From Quillaja saponaria (taxonomy: Eukaryota > Streptophyta > Magnoliopsida > Fabales > Quillajaceae), in assembly GCA_029379385.1 (NCBI GenBank), contig CM055614.1:1922001-1986000 (forward strand): a stretch of DNA of 64,000 nucleotides, written 5' to 3'. A program made the translations under genes and the position numbers. How positions within the stretch are numbered: position 1 is the first letter of the stretch; each line of letters opens with the position of its first letter. Below the pieces are notes generated by a model, which was given only the letters and a program-made list of their open reading frames with translations, did not search any database and was not told where the DNA came from. Of this stretch, positions 23,284 to 36,804 are shown one piece after another.

Positions 23284-26200
23284 ATGGAGGACGACGGAGG
23301 AGAGACTTCGAGCTTCGTGATCGGTCTCATCGAAAATAGAGCAAAAGAGGTCCAGTCTCTGGTCTCAGTTAACATCCGCTCCATTTTCCCCAATTTTCCG
23401 GGAAAATGAAGGAAAATTAGTGTTGAATGTTTTCGTTTGTGTTTTTCATTTCGTTTATTTAAATTAGTGAACACAGAAATCAAAAACCTGCTTTGCGATC
23501 GTACCTGATAAGATTTAAAAATTCTGTTATAACTAAGTTTTCTGATCAACCAAGCAACTGCGGATGCTTTCTTCGAGTGTTTGGAAGAACTGAAAATGCT
23601 ATGAGATAATGTGGCTACTGATGTTCGAATTTTTATGTAGTTATATTTCTTGGAAGACAATTTGTGTTGTTTAACTTAGAGCTTAGTTTCAAATCATCGT
23701 TTATGCTACTTTTTATAGGTTTGATACTTCGATGTATCCCTTATTACACGCACGCTTCCTTTTGGAAGGTATAGTTGAACCTCAATGCTACAAATTTCTG
23801 GTTGAATTGCTAATTCAATAGTTCAGATATGTGTTTTGACTTGCTTGTTCAGCAGTTTACAAGTCTAGAGTGCACAGTTTGAGCTTAACTATGAGAAAAT
23901 ACACATATAATTTCACGTTCTGCCAGCTATTCAATTTCTTATCTTCCCAGCTACTTATGTTCCAACACAAAAAAATATTGGTAAAAGAACTTTATGAAAT
24001 GATTTCTTAGTTTCTAATTATGCCAGATTTTTTTTTTCTTTTTTCAATTAATTGTTGAAAGTTATGTTGCCTAACTGATATCACTTGTCTGGACAGGTTG
24101 GATTGGCTGCTTTTGATTTAAGATCAGCTGCACTGCATCTTTCTCAATATATCGAGACAAGCCGTTCATACCAAAATACTAAGACTTTGCTTCATTTCTA
24201 TGATCCCATTGTGATTGTTACTGCTCCAAACAAGTTGGCTTCAAATGCTGCTGTTGGTGTTTCAGAATTGGTGGATAGATTTTATGCTTCAGTCAAGAAG
24301 GTGATCTCCCCTGACATCAACAAATCAATCTCCATCTTCTCTCTCTCTCTCTCCCTATGTCCTAACACCATCTTGCCTTTGTTTATTTGTATCGAGGTGA
24401 ATTTTGGGGTATCCGCCTGCTTGCAATTTTTCAGACTTTTATTAAACTACTTTGTCATTCTGATTTATGCAGGTTGTCTTGGCCCGTGGTTGCTTTGATG
24501 ATACCAAGGTTTCATTAGCAATTGTCCTTCAGTAGTTCAAGATTTAAGGTTCTGGCATTATTTTGCTTTCTCATAATCCAATTGAAAATTTTGTTGTCCA
24601 GGGTGCTATGTTAATAAGAAACCTAGCAGCAAAGGAGCCTTCAGCACTTGGTCTGGACACTTACTACAAGCAGTATTATCTATGTTTGGCTGCTGCGGCA
24701 GCCACTATAAAGTGGTATATTCAGAACTTTAATTATGAGTTTGGATGTGTAGTGTATTTCTTTCACAAATGGAAATCACATGGTCTCCTACAAGGGGACA
24801 AGGAATTTCCACTCTTAAGGCAGCCTATAAATCATTCATAGGGATTGTTATTTGTTATGGTCGAAATATATTTTTGCTTGAGCATGGAAAAATACTAAAA
24901 ATCAGATGCTCATGGATATCACTTGCATCTACTGGTCCTACTGTTCGGTGGATCTTTGAAAATATGGTAATATTAGTAATGAAATACTACTTTATTCTCT
25001 CCTATATGCTGAAAAATATCTGTGTTTAAGATAACCTTTAAAAATCCCTAACTAGATGCTGTTTGTTGCATAGTGCCAAGCATGGGAATACTTTTGGGGT
25101 TTTAGATTTCTCTTAAGGGCAGTATATTGAAGATCATAGCACATTTGAATTTTGTAGTTTCTCGATTTAATGTTAATGATTACTATCAACTAAATGATTA
25201 CATTCTGGGTGCACACTGACCTTCTAAGATTTCCTATATCAACCACTTTATTTTTTTAGTATTCTGAAATTTGTGGATGATATAATTATTGCTTCTCTGC
25301 AATTAAGGTTCAATTTCATATACACAGGATAGAAGCAGAGAAAGGGGTTATCATTACAAATCATTCATTGTTGGTATGTGTCCTATGATGCATTTTTTCC
25401 CTCGACCTTCCAAATTAGAAACCATTTTTTTATCACTAACATTATTGATGAAATTACAATGTGTATACACACACATGCTCACAGTCGCAGACATGTGTGA
25501 TTGGCTAGGCATACTATTTGCAGATTCATTAACGGCCATCTGTTGGCTATTGGATTATTAACACCTGTTTCATGTCATATTGAAAGGGATGACGGCTTGT
25601 TTATAAGTAACATCGTTAATGTTATCATACATCTTTCTAATGTAGGCATGGTTCTATGCAGCGTTAGTAATCTCTCTAAAAAAAAACGTTTATTTACTGT
25701 GAAATGTACTGTTTCAGGGTTTTGTTTTATGTTCTTTCATTTTACTACTCTATCTGAATCGAAATTCAAGGTAGCTGACTTGTAACTTATTAAGACACCG
25801 AAACCCTAAATGTTGCTTGTATGAGGATTTCCCTAATCAGCTGGTTTGATGTCCAAATTATTCCTTTAGGCAGTAATCAATCCTAGCTCCTTTTTAAAAA
25901 AAAAAAAACTGCAGAACATCTATATCTGATTGCATTTTATAGTTTAATCTTTTCTTGCGTTATATGGAAAAATTGTATTGTTCACTTTTGTTTTGCATAT
26001 CACTGTGCCAGGTTACTTTCAACGGATCATTTGATCACATGAGTATTGACGCTACCAGGTAACGTTATCTGCTTTACTGAATAATATCTAGTCGTCGGTA
26101 TTATGCATTAATGGATCAAACTTAGATGATCAAATTTTGGTATAGTATGAAATTGGATTTCTTTTTCCTTTTCTCTAATGCTTCTCTTTACATGAAAGAA

Positions 26201-29200
26201 GGACAATTTACTTTTGATGAAGTCTTTACCTCTTTGTTTTTAAATTCTAGTGGTAGTGTATTATCTTGTTGCAATTTGATGACAGTGTCCAAAATTTGGA
26301 AATTATTGAGCCATTCCATTCTAACCTTTTGGGCACAAGCAACAAGAAAAGAAGTCTATTTCACATGCTAAAGACAACCAAAACTATTGGTGGGTATGTG
26401 ATGAATCATATCCTCAGAATGGAACATGTTGAGTGGTGGCTGAATCTTCTGATTTTTTATAATCCATATAAATCGGTAATTTGATAATGTTCGTGATGTC
26501 TTCTCCAGGACTAGGCTCCTTCGTGCCAATCTGTTGCAGCCTCTAAAAGACATTGAAACTATCAATGCCCGTCTTGATTGCCTGGTCAGTTTCAGTTGTG
26601 TTCTATCAGATTCTCTAGAGGCTGTGGGTTATGCTATTCATGAAAAGTTTTCCATAAACTCTGACTTGTATGTCTGTCCACGAATTTCCACTTTTTTCTA
26701 ATTCCCTTTTCCTTTTCATGTCTGCTACATATTACATCCCTGAGAAGCTAATCTTCCATGACATCTTCTGTGATCTACCTCTTAGAAAGACGTGTTTGTA
26801 TTGGAGGAAAACGATGAATTCATATTACATTAGTAATGCCTTTCAACTAGAAATTTGTTAATTATCAACTGACCAAGTGCCTAGTATTTTGGCCATTAAA
26901 TAGTATATTTTGACATGGACCTGGTGAGATGCGTGTACAACTGATGAAACCAGCTACATGTTTCATCAATCACCAGATAGGGAATGGATTAAGACACACT
27001 TGAAGCATCAACTCCACCTTGCCAATTTTATGCATGTTTTATACTTTCTTTTTTTACAAGTGTTACTTGTGCTTCTTGCGTTAAACTGTACAAGTCCAGA
27101 ATACCTAATTCTCTGTGAGGATCCAGAGATCTTCACCAATTGATCTTTTGAACTTGAGTAGTTTCCTTTCATAAATCATAAATGGTAAATTATTTTCTAC
27201 TGAATTTTAGTAATAACCTTGACTTGAGAACCATAAAGATTACCTTTTAACAATACCTCTTTCAGATCCTTACTGTATTGTTCATATATGTTTTAGGATG
27301 AGTTGATGAGCAATGAACAACTGTTCTTTGGCCTCTCTCAGATTTTGCGTAAATTTCCAAAAGAGACAGGTAAGCAATAAGGAAAATAAAACAGAAGTTA
27401 ATTATCTTCAATTTTATACAAATATTGTTATATAAAACTCAAATTGTTTATGCTCTTGAATTAGATAGAGTATTACATCACTTCTGCTTTAAGCCAAAGA
27501 AAGTTACAAATGAGGTCCTTGGTGTTGATCATGCTAAAAGGAGTCAAGTGTTGGTATCAAGTGTTATTCTTCTTAAAACTGCCTTAGATGCCCTACCTTT
27601 ACTCTCTAAGGTAAGCCTCTTTGTTTTACAGAACTCTTTTTCTTCTTTTTAGAGTCAGAATTTTTTAAAGTAATCAGACCAAATGAAAAATGGTTTTTTA
27701 TTATACTTGTCTACTGATAAACATTTCAGGTGCTTCAGGATGCAAAAAGTTTTCTGCTTACAAATGTCTACAAGTCTGTTTGCCAAAATGAGAAATATGA
27801 CTTTATTAGGAAAAGGTATATTGCAAGGCTGTCATCTGATTATTACCATATTAGCTGTTCCTTTAGGATTCCATGAATGGATATCAATCTACAAATTAGA
27901 AATCACGAAAAAAAAAATTCTTGATCTTTGATGTCACTCCCGGTTAACAATAATCTTTTGCTCCCTTCAATATCCATTCCAACTTGGAAAACTGGGACTA
28001 CATTTGACTCATCTGTGAAGGAGCTATCTTTGTTTCAGGATTGGGGAGGTTATAGATGAAGACATACTTCATGCACGAGTTCCATTTGTTTCCCGTACTC
28101 AGCAATGCTTTGCTGTCAAGGCTGGAATTGATGGACTTTTAGATATTGCACGGAGATCATTTTGTGATACTAGTGAAGGTTTCACTACAAACTATGCAGT
28201 TTTATTTATTTTCTCTTCCCTTTGTACTTTTCCAGATTGCATTGTACTGAAATTGTATCTGCTCGACATTAAACTCACAGCTATCCACAATCTTGCAAAC
28301 AAATATCGCGAAGATTTCAAGCTGCCCAATTTAAAACTCTCTTTTAAAAATAGGGAAGGTTTCTACTTTAGCATACCACAGAAGGATATTCAAGGAAAGC
28401 TGCCAAGCAAGTTCATTCAGGTTTTGGACTTGTTTCCCCTAGGTAGTCATTTATCCTCTATATATAACTTTTTTCGAGTCTGATGTGCTTGTGATACTAA
28501 ATCAGGTTGTAAAACATGGGAACAACATACGTTGCTCAACCTTGGAACTTGCATCTGTGAGTAAATTTGATTATATTGCTTCAGAAAGTATATGATTCAT
28601 TCAGGAAGTTTGCAATTTTCTTTGATATTTTCCATGAAATTTGCAGTTAAATGTTAGAAATAAGTCAGCAGCTGCTGAATGCTTTATAAGGACTGAAGTT
28701 TGCCTGGAAGGTTGTGATTGATGTGCTCATAAAAATAATATATCTTCTGTATCACAAGCTTCAAGTGCTGCTCTGCTTCAGTTATGACATGTACTTATGG
28801 TAATTTGAATGTTGTACAGCACTGTTAGATGCCATACGTGAGAATGTCTCTGTGCTCACACTGCTTGCGGAGGTCTTATGCTTGTTGGATATGATTGTTA
28901 ATTCATTTGCTCACGCAATATCCACAAAGCCTGTTGACAGATACACTAGACCAGGATTGACAGGTAAAGAATGGCACTCTCTAGCATATATATTGTCTTG
29001 CCTTCTGAAAGTACAATGGGGAAATGCTTGATCCTTAGAATTATATACAGAGAGTGGCCCAATGGCAATTGATGCTGGTAGACACCCAATCTTAGAAAGC
29101 ATACACAATGACTTTGTGGTATGAATTATGTATCTCCAATTTTGTTAGACTTTTTTCTTCTTCTTGTTGTCAGATCCAACTTTATCTTTTTCTTTTTACT

Positions 29201-32120
29201 GCTGTCATGCGAGGCTCTGATACCAATTAATCTCTTGCTTTGCAGGCTAATAATATATTTCTATCTGAAGCATCAAATATGGTAATTGTGTTGGGCCCCA
29301 ATATGTAAGAATCTCCTGTTCATCGTATGGAACTAATACAAGATATAGAAAAATCCAAGACTAGTTCAACGCACATGACTGTTCATCACTGTGGTTCTAA
29401 GTTTCTATACCAAACAGATTCCCCCTCCCCTCCGAATTTCATGAAATACTAATGCACCATGCATTACATACTCTGAGAGCAATGACCAGTAGCACCAAGC
29501 AGAGAAAAAAAAAGGGAGAATGACTGTAAGAGGGTGACCAAAAGCCATGTCAGACCATGGAGAGTACCCAAAAGATTTGGACTTTTGATGAATGGAATGA
29601 CCAAAAAATGTGGTTATTTTAATACAATAGCAAATTTCTGAATCCTTCGTTCTTCTTCTGCTCCTTCACAGTCAAAATTCTTCTTCCTACATAGCACATA
29701 GCACATGGCTGATAGCTCTCCTTGATATTTGTTCTTTAAAAGGTTTACCAAGAAATTGCTTTCATGCTTTTTGAAGATTTCCTATGGCCCTGTCATTTGC
29801 AGTTTGTACTTCTGATGCCCTAAACTGTACCTATTGCTTAAAGCAAAAGCCTTGCAGTGGCACCGGCTATCAAATTTGAGAAGAGAAAGATGGTTCTTTG
29901 AGTGCCCTTACAGAAGAAAAACAGAGCTGTATCTTGTTTTCGTGAAACAGCTTCTTATGTTTCAGTATACCACTTACAACAAACTCTAAAATTTTGGGCT
30001 TACATTTAAAGCTCTGATTTTCAAATTTCAACATGCAATTAAAACTCAATAATTTAGGTGGCTGGTGTGCTTAAAGCATATTGAATTTAGATATTCTTTT
30101 TCTGAATATTTTTCTCAGGAGTGGAAAGAGCACTTATCTTCAACAAGTGTGTCTTATTGTTATTCTTGCTCAAATTGGTTGCTATGTTCCTGCTCGCTTC
30201 TCAACGCTAAGGGTAGTTGATCGTATATTTACAAGGATGGGTGCAGTTGATAATCTTGAATCAAACTCCAGCACGGTACAATTCAGAAACTTCAATTTCA
30301 AATATATTTGTTTGTACATCAACAATTCCATGCGATTTGAAACTGTATGATCTGAATCTCTGTAGTAAAGCTTATATTCCTTAAATCATCATGATATCAA
30401 GCTAGTTGAGTGTGTAGTTCATGACAGAGATGAGGGAGACAGCTTTTGTCATGCAGAATGTCTCTCAAAGGTAATGTCCCTTTGATCCTCGTAATCTAGG
30501 AATGAGTAAACAGTTTTTCTTGAAATGTTGTCCTACTGGATACAGGAGCCTGATCATTATGGATGAACTTGGAAGGGCTACTTCTTCATCGGATGGATTT
30601 TCAATTGCATGGAGTTGCTGCGAGCATCTTTTGTCACTCAAAGCGTAAGTTTCTTGATTAATCAAATATCATGCTTTGATGTGTTCAAAAGATGAAAATT
30701 ATAAGTTTTAGGTAGGATGATTTGTAGTTGTATGTACTTAGATGTTTCTTACTATTATTGTTCCAATTCCATGTAGTTTAACTGGAAAATAAATAGATTT
30801 CTGTAGTTTAATGGGCATTAACCTAGCCTCGTCAATGTTAAGATAACTTGTGTATTGTTCATACCCATGTGAAACATAAGGAATAAACAGAATGTACTAA
30901 TTTTGATAGGTTTTCTATATTTCATCTCTTCATTCTCCTGAGCTGCTTAATCCTGTCAGGTATACCATATTTGCTACGCATATGGAGAATCTATCAGAAT
31001 TGGCAACCATCTACCCAAATGTGAAAATTCTGCACTTTCACGTTGACATCAAAAACAACCATTTAGATTTCCAGGTGGTATTCCTTAATCTGCTGCTCTT
31101 ATCTTGCTATTATACTATAATTTGCTGAACGGAACTCTGCTGGACTTAGTTCCAACTGAAGGATGGACCTAGACATGTACCACACTATGGCCTCTTGTTA
31201 GCAGAAGTAGCTGGTTTACCAAGCTCGGTCATTGAAATAGCCAGAACCATCACAGCCAGGATCACAGAAAAGGTGAAGTTTACATCTTAGATATACTCTA
31301 CACAAACTTAAAGTTCAATCTCTCTCAGTTTCTGAAAATTGATTTACATTACAAACTCAGAACCAAAAGTGTTTTAGAATCTTTGATGTTATGCACACAG
31401 ATGAAAGATAAATGACAGAAAATTTGAATTCATGAATCATCAGGAAAAAATTGTTCTGACTTCCAAAGTTAATGATTGTGTTGATTTTGCCTGTTCCTAG
31501 GTAGACATTTTTGAGCCTTATCTGTACAAGTACTAGATGATTATTGGAATTCTGTAAAAGGGCTATGAATCATGCTTGTACCAGCTCAGAGTCACTGAGT
31601 GCCTGCTTTATCTGAATACCAAGGTTTCGCCAAATCTTCATTCTGAGACATGGTAATGTTGTTAGGGTTACAAGGTGGATGATTCCATTACCAAACAGAA
31701 AGAAAAAAAAAGAAAAAAAAAGCAGCTAAGTACTCATTTAGAAAAATGATGCTTGCTGAATTTGTTCTGCATGTACGATCTGTTACTTAGTGAACTTTAC
31801 CTATTTCAAACAAACCCCTTGATGGCTGCCAGCATACATGTAAAATAGTTATCTTCCCAGTTTAAATTATGTCAGTCAACCATTTCGCTTTGACAGATGA
31901 CTACTACTTGTGCATGTAATTATTAATGAAATACTGTTGGTCATTCAATGTTTAGGAAGTGAAGAGGATGGAAGTCAACTGCCTGCAGTATGAGGCAATT
32001 CAGAGGAGTTACCAAGTTGCTCAACGACTGATATGTTTGAAGTACTCCAACCAAGCTGAAGATACAATCCGGCAAGCATTGCAGCATCTTAAAGAGTGCT
32101 ACATTGATGGTAGCCACTAG
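23284..32120 (+). CDS. MSH4: Meiotic MutS homologue MSH4, complete (24 exons)
   Basis: Exons: 23284-23349, 24097-24300, 24473-24508, 24602-24714, 25328-25373, 26012-26058, 26286-26393, 26509-26584, 27297-27369, 27465-27610, 27730-27815, 28039-28178, 28281-28420, 28506-28556, 28647-28710, 28820-28963, 29051-29118, 29246-29304, 30119-30275, 30418-30470, 30546-30644, 30960-31074, 31150-31272, 31956-32120. They total 2379 nt, 792 aa, all phases consistent. The start [20 protein letters not shown] fits the plant family. The ATPase domain has Walker A GPNMSGKST (~553-561, split by an intron), [14 protein letters not shown], Walker [10 protein letters not shown] and the ATHM switch. The mismatch-recognition domain I of bacterial MutS is absent, as in MSH4/MSH5. 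With MSH5 it forms the MutSgamma clamp that stabilises recombination intermediates and promotes class I crossovers. The gene appears fully intact. Confidence 0.97.
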
Positions 32121-32855
32121 AGTTAGGCCTAACACAGCTCTTTTCTGTAGGTGCTTGGTGGAACAAAGCCGTGATTTAAAAATTAAAATTTTTGATATTC
32201 CGGAATGACCTGGACCACACAAGGTAGTTGTTGTTTTTCCCTTGCCAAAAGTACCATACCACACAAGGTGGTTGTTAATATTGGATATCCCCAGCTATCT
32301 GATTTCCAGCTTCCACGAGTCCATAATGCAAGTACTGCAAAATTTGATAACTACCGTGATGTCGGAACTTTTAACATTCTAATTTGGGCTAGACAATGAG
32401 ATTCAGAGCATGATTTGAAAAATTATATCTCTATTGAATCATCTGAACAGCCTGGAAAAATTAAATCTCTATTACAAAAGGGTGGGAGCCTGTGGCAAAT
32501 GCTATTTTTAAGTCCAACTATGAAAAATTAAAAAAAGACTCAGTCAAAGAGCTTGCAAATTCAGCAACAAAAATATAGGTTCATCCAGAAAGGATCCTAG
32601 TGATGCTATTAAGGCGAAGATGATTTTTTGTTTTTTTTCTCTCTAGGTAATGGGGTTTGGTACAATAGGAACCAAGCGACATACCCCTGAAACAATTTTA
32701 GGGGCAACGCAATGGTACTAGGCCATAACATTCTAATGTAACTAATAAATCTTTCAAATGCAACATGATTCCAAACTTCCAAAATTTCAAACTCAAGACA
32801 AGAATTATGATAACATATCCAGTAAAAGAGGCAATGGTAAAAGTGAACAGAATCC
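32121..32855. other. MSH4 3' UTR and spacer
   Basis: The plus-strand transcript end of MSH4 meets the degenerate 3' end of the eL15 pseudogene. No independent gene was recognised. The minus-strand ORF spanning 32609-33253 is open by chance through the pseudogene exon and its flank. Confidence 0.5.
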
Positions 32856-34035
32856 ACGGTAACAACGAAGGGAGAAAGTATTGTTCCTCTTTCAGTTTGC
32901 CCTGTGAGATGGTCGTACCTCGTGGTTCCGATGTCCCTTTCCACGTAATCCCCTGTATTTCTTCCCAGCTGAAGTGACCTGTGCTTGCGGACAGGCTTGC
33001 ATATCCAATAAATTATTGGGTCCTTTCGGATGACATTGTGTGCAGGATCAACCGAAATAACCTCAAAATATTTATAAGTTGAATCCTGTATCAACAAAAT
33101 GTCAGTAATCTCAATACAGGCACAGCAAACTGAAAGCACTCTGAACATCATGTAACGTGTAACAAGGTTGCAACTTAAGCTGGTGAGGTTTACAAACCTC
33201 GTTAATCCAATAAGAATTGAGAACCTTGAGGCCACCCAATTTCCGACCAGCACGTTCCTCGGCTACTGATTTCTTGTTGCGTTGAAATTTCAGTTGAGAC
33301 ACACCCTGATTTGTGGGCTTCCCATACACAATACCCTTGAGAACTGGCCTCTTCCGGCCACCCCTATGCACACGAAATGGTAAATCACATATCCCTGCAA
33401 AAGTAATATTTATTGAATAATCACTTAGACAAAGAAAATGGAAAGTAAAATGGAAGGTATACAAAATATTGGAGCATGTGCACATGAAACCAAAAAAAAA
33501 TTCATTGGAGTTAATCAAGGAAATTATATGCTGGAAGCAAAACAACAAGAATAGCAAAGGATCAAGACAAAAGCAAGTTTCAGTAAGAGATAACTAGCTC
33601 GGTCCGATGATCGATTGTGTAGCTTAATATGGATGGTCTCGGGAAGCATCCAATCCTTGTACACACACAAGAAAATGCATAAGTATCATGGCACTACTTA
33701 ACCGGCATCCTTAAAATATATTCTAGTACATTTCACTAATTATTGATTATGATTTATGAATAAGTTTTGTCAAGATTGACACGACCTAAGATCCCAATCT
33801 TGAATAAAATGCATAGAGAAAAAAAGAAATCCAAGACATGTCAATTAGATGAGTATACATTAATAAAAATAATCATTTACAGTTAAAGATGACAAGAATA
33901 GACCACAAGCCAGTGTCATAGAACAACTTCACTATGTAAGGATACTGACGGTACTCCCAGCACCTCACTCTCTGTAAGAATCGCATGACATCAGACTTCT
34001 TCTTCCACCAAAGCTCCGATGCATACTTGTAGGGA
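32856..34035 (-). pseudogene. Decayed ribosomal protein eL15 (60S L15) gene with introns kept
   Basis: Three exon remnants on the minus strand. ~34035 down to ~33890 has [20 protein letters not shown] and [11 protein letters not shown]. 33394-33198 has [16 protein letters not shown] and [15 protein letters not shown]. 33085-32856 starts DSTYKYFEV, matching the eL15 C-terminal half. The damage is clear. The initiator is lost. One base is missing between GYVIYH and RVHRGG. A frame change follows KPVRKH, after which the conserved [14 protein letters not shown] continues in another frame. A TGA replaces the Trp of the ATWKRN-type motif, and the normal stop after the last RYR-like residues is gone. 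GT..AG intron borders remain, so this is a duplicated gene rather than a retrocopy. A functional eL15 must exist elsewhere. Confidence 0.85.
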
Positions 34036-34709
34036 CTATTTCCACCAAGAAAAATACACATATAAGGTTCTTCTTCCGCTACAATGTTTATACCAAAACC
34101 ACTTAATAAACTAAAGTCTAAAGGGTGTGTTCTTGAGCCCAATCACTAACTCAGTTCTTATATGAAGCCTAAGTTAAAAACTAATCTCAGTTCTTATATG
34201 CCACAGAAAGCCTAAGTTACAAACTAATCTCAGTTTAATTTTGAGGAATGAAGCCTAACGCAACTCACTTAACTACTGACACACAATTGAGAAGGTTGTA
34301 CATTTATAACTGCCTGATTGGATGCGGAGAGACTGAAAGAGAATCAAAATAATAAAGATAATCATACAAGATTCGATAAAGTACTTTTATTTTCAGGAAT
34401 ACATAAAAAACTAGAATGGTCACTAATGTAAGATGTTATTAGGAGCGATAACAAACTTTATTTTTTTAGAAAAGTTTAATTAATTATTATTAATTTTATT
34501 TTTTTTGCCTCTGCTCTCAATTGAAAATGAGGGGGTAGTTTATTATAAAACTTTAAAATAAGGAGGTATGTATAATTTTGAAATATTAGTGAACTTTATT
34601 ATAATTTTATTAAACCTGAAGGAGGCATCACTAACAACTTTTTCCATTTCTTCGTCTGGTTCTCTTTTCTTTTCGCATATTCACAAAATTTCCAACTTGA
34701 CCAGCGGCC
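34036..34709. other. Spacer with short duplication; promoter of IPMI small subunit
   Basis: AT-rich. A ~40-bp segment starting CAGTTCTTATATG is repeated at 34152 and 34188 and again ends AACTAATCT, with a 6-8 bp indel. The region 34630-34709 is pyrimidine-rich leader of the next gene. No other gene was seen. Confidence 0.5.
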
Positions 34710-35486
34710 ATGGCAGTCTCCGTTTCTCTCTCCCAGAACCCTAGCTTCACTTCCACTCGCAGAACCTCTTACCTTACTTCTCCGGCTTCCATTTCACAGT
34801 TTATCAAAATCTCCTCTTCTTCAAACCTATTGAAACCCCTGATGAACCGAACCCTATCGCTGACTCAACGCTCTGCTTCTGTGTTTCCGCGCGCCACCGC
34901 TTCTCCCTCTTCTTCTACTTCCTCCGCCACCAGCTCCACCACATTCCATGGACTATGCTACGTAGTCAGGGACAACATCGACACCGACCAGATAATCCCT
35001 GCCGAGTATTTGACCTTAGTTCCTTCGAAGTCCGATGAGTATGAAAAGCTAGGGTCTTATGCATTGATTGGCCTACCTTCTTCCTACACTACCCGATTCA
35101 TCGAACCCAACGAGACGAAAACTAAGTATTCCATCGTCATAGCTGGTGACAACTTCGGCTGTGGCTCGTCGCGTGAGCACGCTCCTGTTGCACTAGGCGC
35201 GTCAGGGGTGGCCGCTGTGGTGGCTGAATCATACGCGCGGATATTCTTTCGGAATTCGGTGGCTACGGGCGAGGTTTATCCCTTGGAATCGGAGGGGAGG
35301 ATATGCGACGAGTGTAAGACGGGGGATGTTGTGACGATTGAGCTGGACGATAGCCTATTGATCAATCATACAACTGGGAAAGAGTACAAGTTAAAGCCGA
35401 TTGGGGACGCTGGGCCTGTCATTGAGGCTGGTGGGATTTTTGCCTATGCGAGGAAGACCGGGATGATTCCCTCTCGTTCGGCTTGA
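34710..35486 (+). CDS. 3-isopropylmalate dehydratase small subunit, chloroplast
   Basis: A single exon of 258 codons. Residues 1 to ~68 are Ser/Thr/Arg-rich with few acidic residues, a typical chloroplast transit peptide. From GLCYVVRDNIDTDQIIPAEY on, the LeuD fold is clear: GDNFGCGSSREHAP (the conserved swivelling-domain loop), FFRNSVATGEVYP, GDAGPVIEAGGIFAYARKTG. It pairs with the Fe-S large subunit (LeuC) to isomerise 2-isopropylmalate to 3-isopropylmalate in leucine synthesis. In Brassicales some small subunits instead serve Met chain elongation for glucosinolates; nothing here tells which. The absence of introns matches plant LeuD genes as I know them. A 3' UTR intron is possible (acceptor TTTTCTTCAG at ~36961-36970). 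Confidence 0.95.
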   Translation: MAVSVSLSQNPSFTSTRRTSYLTSPASISQFIKISSSSNLLKPLMNRTLSLTQRSASVFPRATASPSSSTSSATSSTTFHGLCYVVRDNIDTDQIIPAEYLTLVPSKSDEYEKLGSYALIGLPSSYTTRFIEPNETKTKYSIVIAGDNFGCGSSREHAPVALGASGVAAVVAESYARIFFRNSVATGEVYPLESEGRICDECKTGDVVTIELDDSLLINHTTGKEYKLKPIGDAGPVIEAGGIFAYARKTGMIPSRSA

Positions 35487-36492
35487 AAGGTTGGTATTAG
35501 TGGTTTTTCTTTCATAAAAACGAAAAGTTTAATACATAATTTGTAAAATGTTGGAAATATGAAAAACCCGTAAGCGCTGTGTGTTGAAGAAAAAAAAAAT
35601 TGATGCATTTAGCTATTCACTCTACTGAAATTGATCTTTATGACCTTACACTAAATATTATTATTTATTCAGTCGGGGTCTTGAACCTTGAATTTTCCGC
35701 TGGTATTATTGTTCCCTGTTTCATTGGTTGGAACTGCACTTGTTATTAATTTGCAATTAGAGTGAAACCTTCTTCCATGGTCTGACATAGGAATTCCACT
35801 CTTAGAAAGGTGGGATATTTACACAACAAAATGTTCATTTTAACCTATTTGTTCAGGTTAAGAATTATTCAGTTTGTATTGGACAATATAAATTAGGATA
35901 GTGGCAATGCAAAAATATTTTCTGAGTAAGTTGTCATGGAGATCTTCATAAGAGAGTGGTAGTAGTTAGCTGGTTGAGCTCATGGTATGGTGAACTGAGA
36001 TTTTGGCTTCACTCTGGTTTCTAGGCATTGTAACTGGTCATTAATTATTCTCTACTGGTTTATGTGGATATTGAGTTATCGTCTATTAGCTAATAATTGT
36101 GATAATTTCTTTTTTAACATGATATTGATTTGAATGGAGTTGTTCTACTGGATTTCTACAATATTGTAGTTGTATAGCACAGCTGAAACCTTTATGGATG
36201 TGCGCGAGCTTTCACCTATCCTTTTAAACCCTCAGGCCAGTATCTTTATCTTTTGGTACTTCAGATTTGGTGGTTCCATACTTAAATGTCAAGTCCTGCT
36301 TTGGTCCAAATGAAATGGTATTCTGATCCCCTACTTTGTTAATGGTGTGGTTCTTGGGTGGAAGTAAGAGAAAGACTGTGGATGATCTTAGATACATCTG
36401 AGGAATTTGTAAATTATGGATCTCTGGATTGGAGATTGTTACATTATCCGATTATTTTTCTGGATCTTGCTTTAGTTTTTAGCAGACTAGGA

Positions 36493-36590
36493 GACCTGGT
36501 GGAGAGGGGATTTTTGCTGCAAAATTTGGGGATTCTACTCGACCTGGTGGAGATAGAGGATTTTTGCTGCAAAATTTGGGGATTCTAGTT
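36493..36590. repeat. ~49-bp tandem duplication
   Basis: Copies 36493-36540 and 36541-36590 both begin GACCTGGTGGAGA and share GGATTTTTGCTGC and AAAATTTGGGGATTCTA. They differ by a 2-bp indel and a few substitutions. Confidence 0.9.
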
Positions 36591-36787
36591 GAATACTCAT
36601 TTTTTCTCTTTGGGGGATGGGGAGGACTCTGCCTGGGATACCCTGCAGGTCTCAAGCCTGGGTAAAAGAGGAGGGTTGCGATTTGCAATAGGTTAATGGC
36701 CAGTCTAAAACTAGTCAAACATGAGATGAATTCTAATAGCCGATATCGATTTTAAGCTTTGTTGTGTTGTGTTGAGTTGAGGTGTTT

Positions 36788-36804
36788 GGGGGGGGGGGGG
36801 GGGG
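36788..36804. repeat. Homopolymer G run (17)
   Basis: An uninterrupted 17-base guanine tract, capable of quadruplex formation and prone to sequencing length error. Confidence 0.95.

Noticed and set aside
23109..23660. A 183-codon minus-strand frame across the MSH4 first exon
   Set aside because: Antisense to the MSH4 start and promoter, with low-complexity Ser/Lys content and no family motif.
32609..33253. A 214-codon open frame on the minus strand
   Set aside because: Only its start overlaps real eL15-like sequence; after KPVRKH it runs in the wrong frame and then through spacer. It is a by-product of pseudogene decay.
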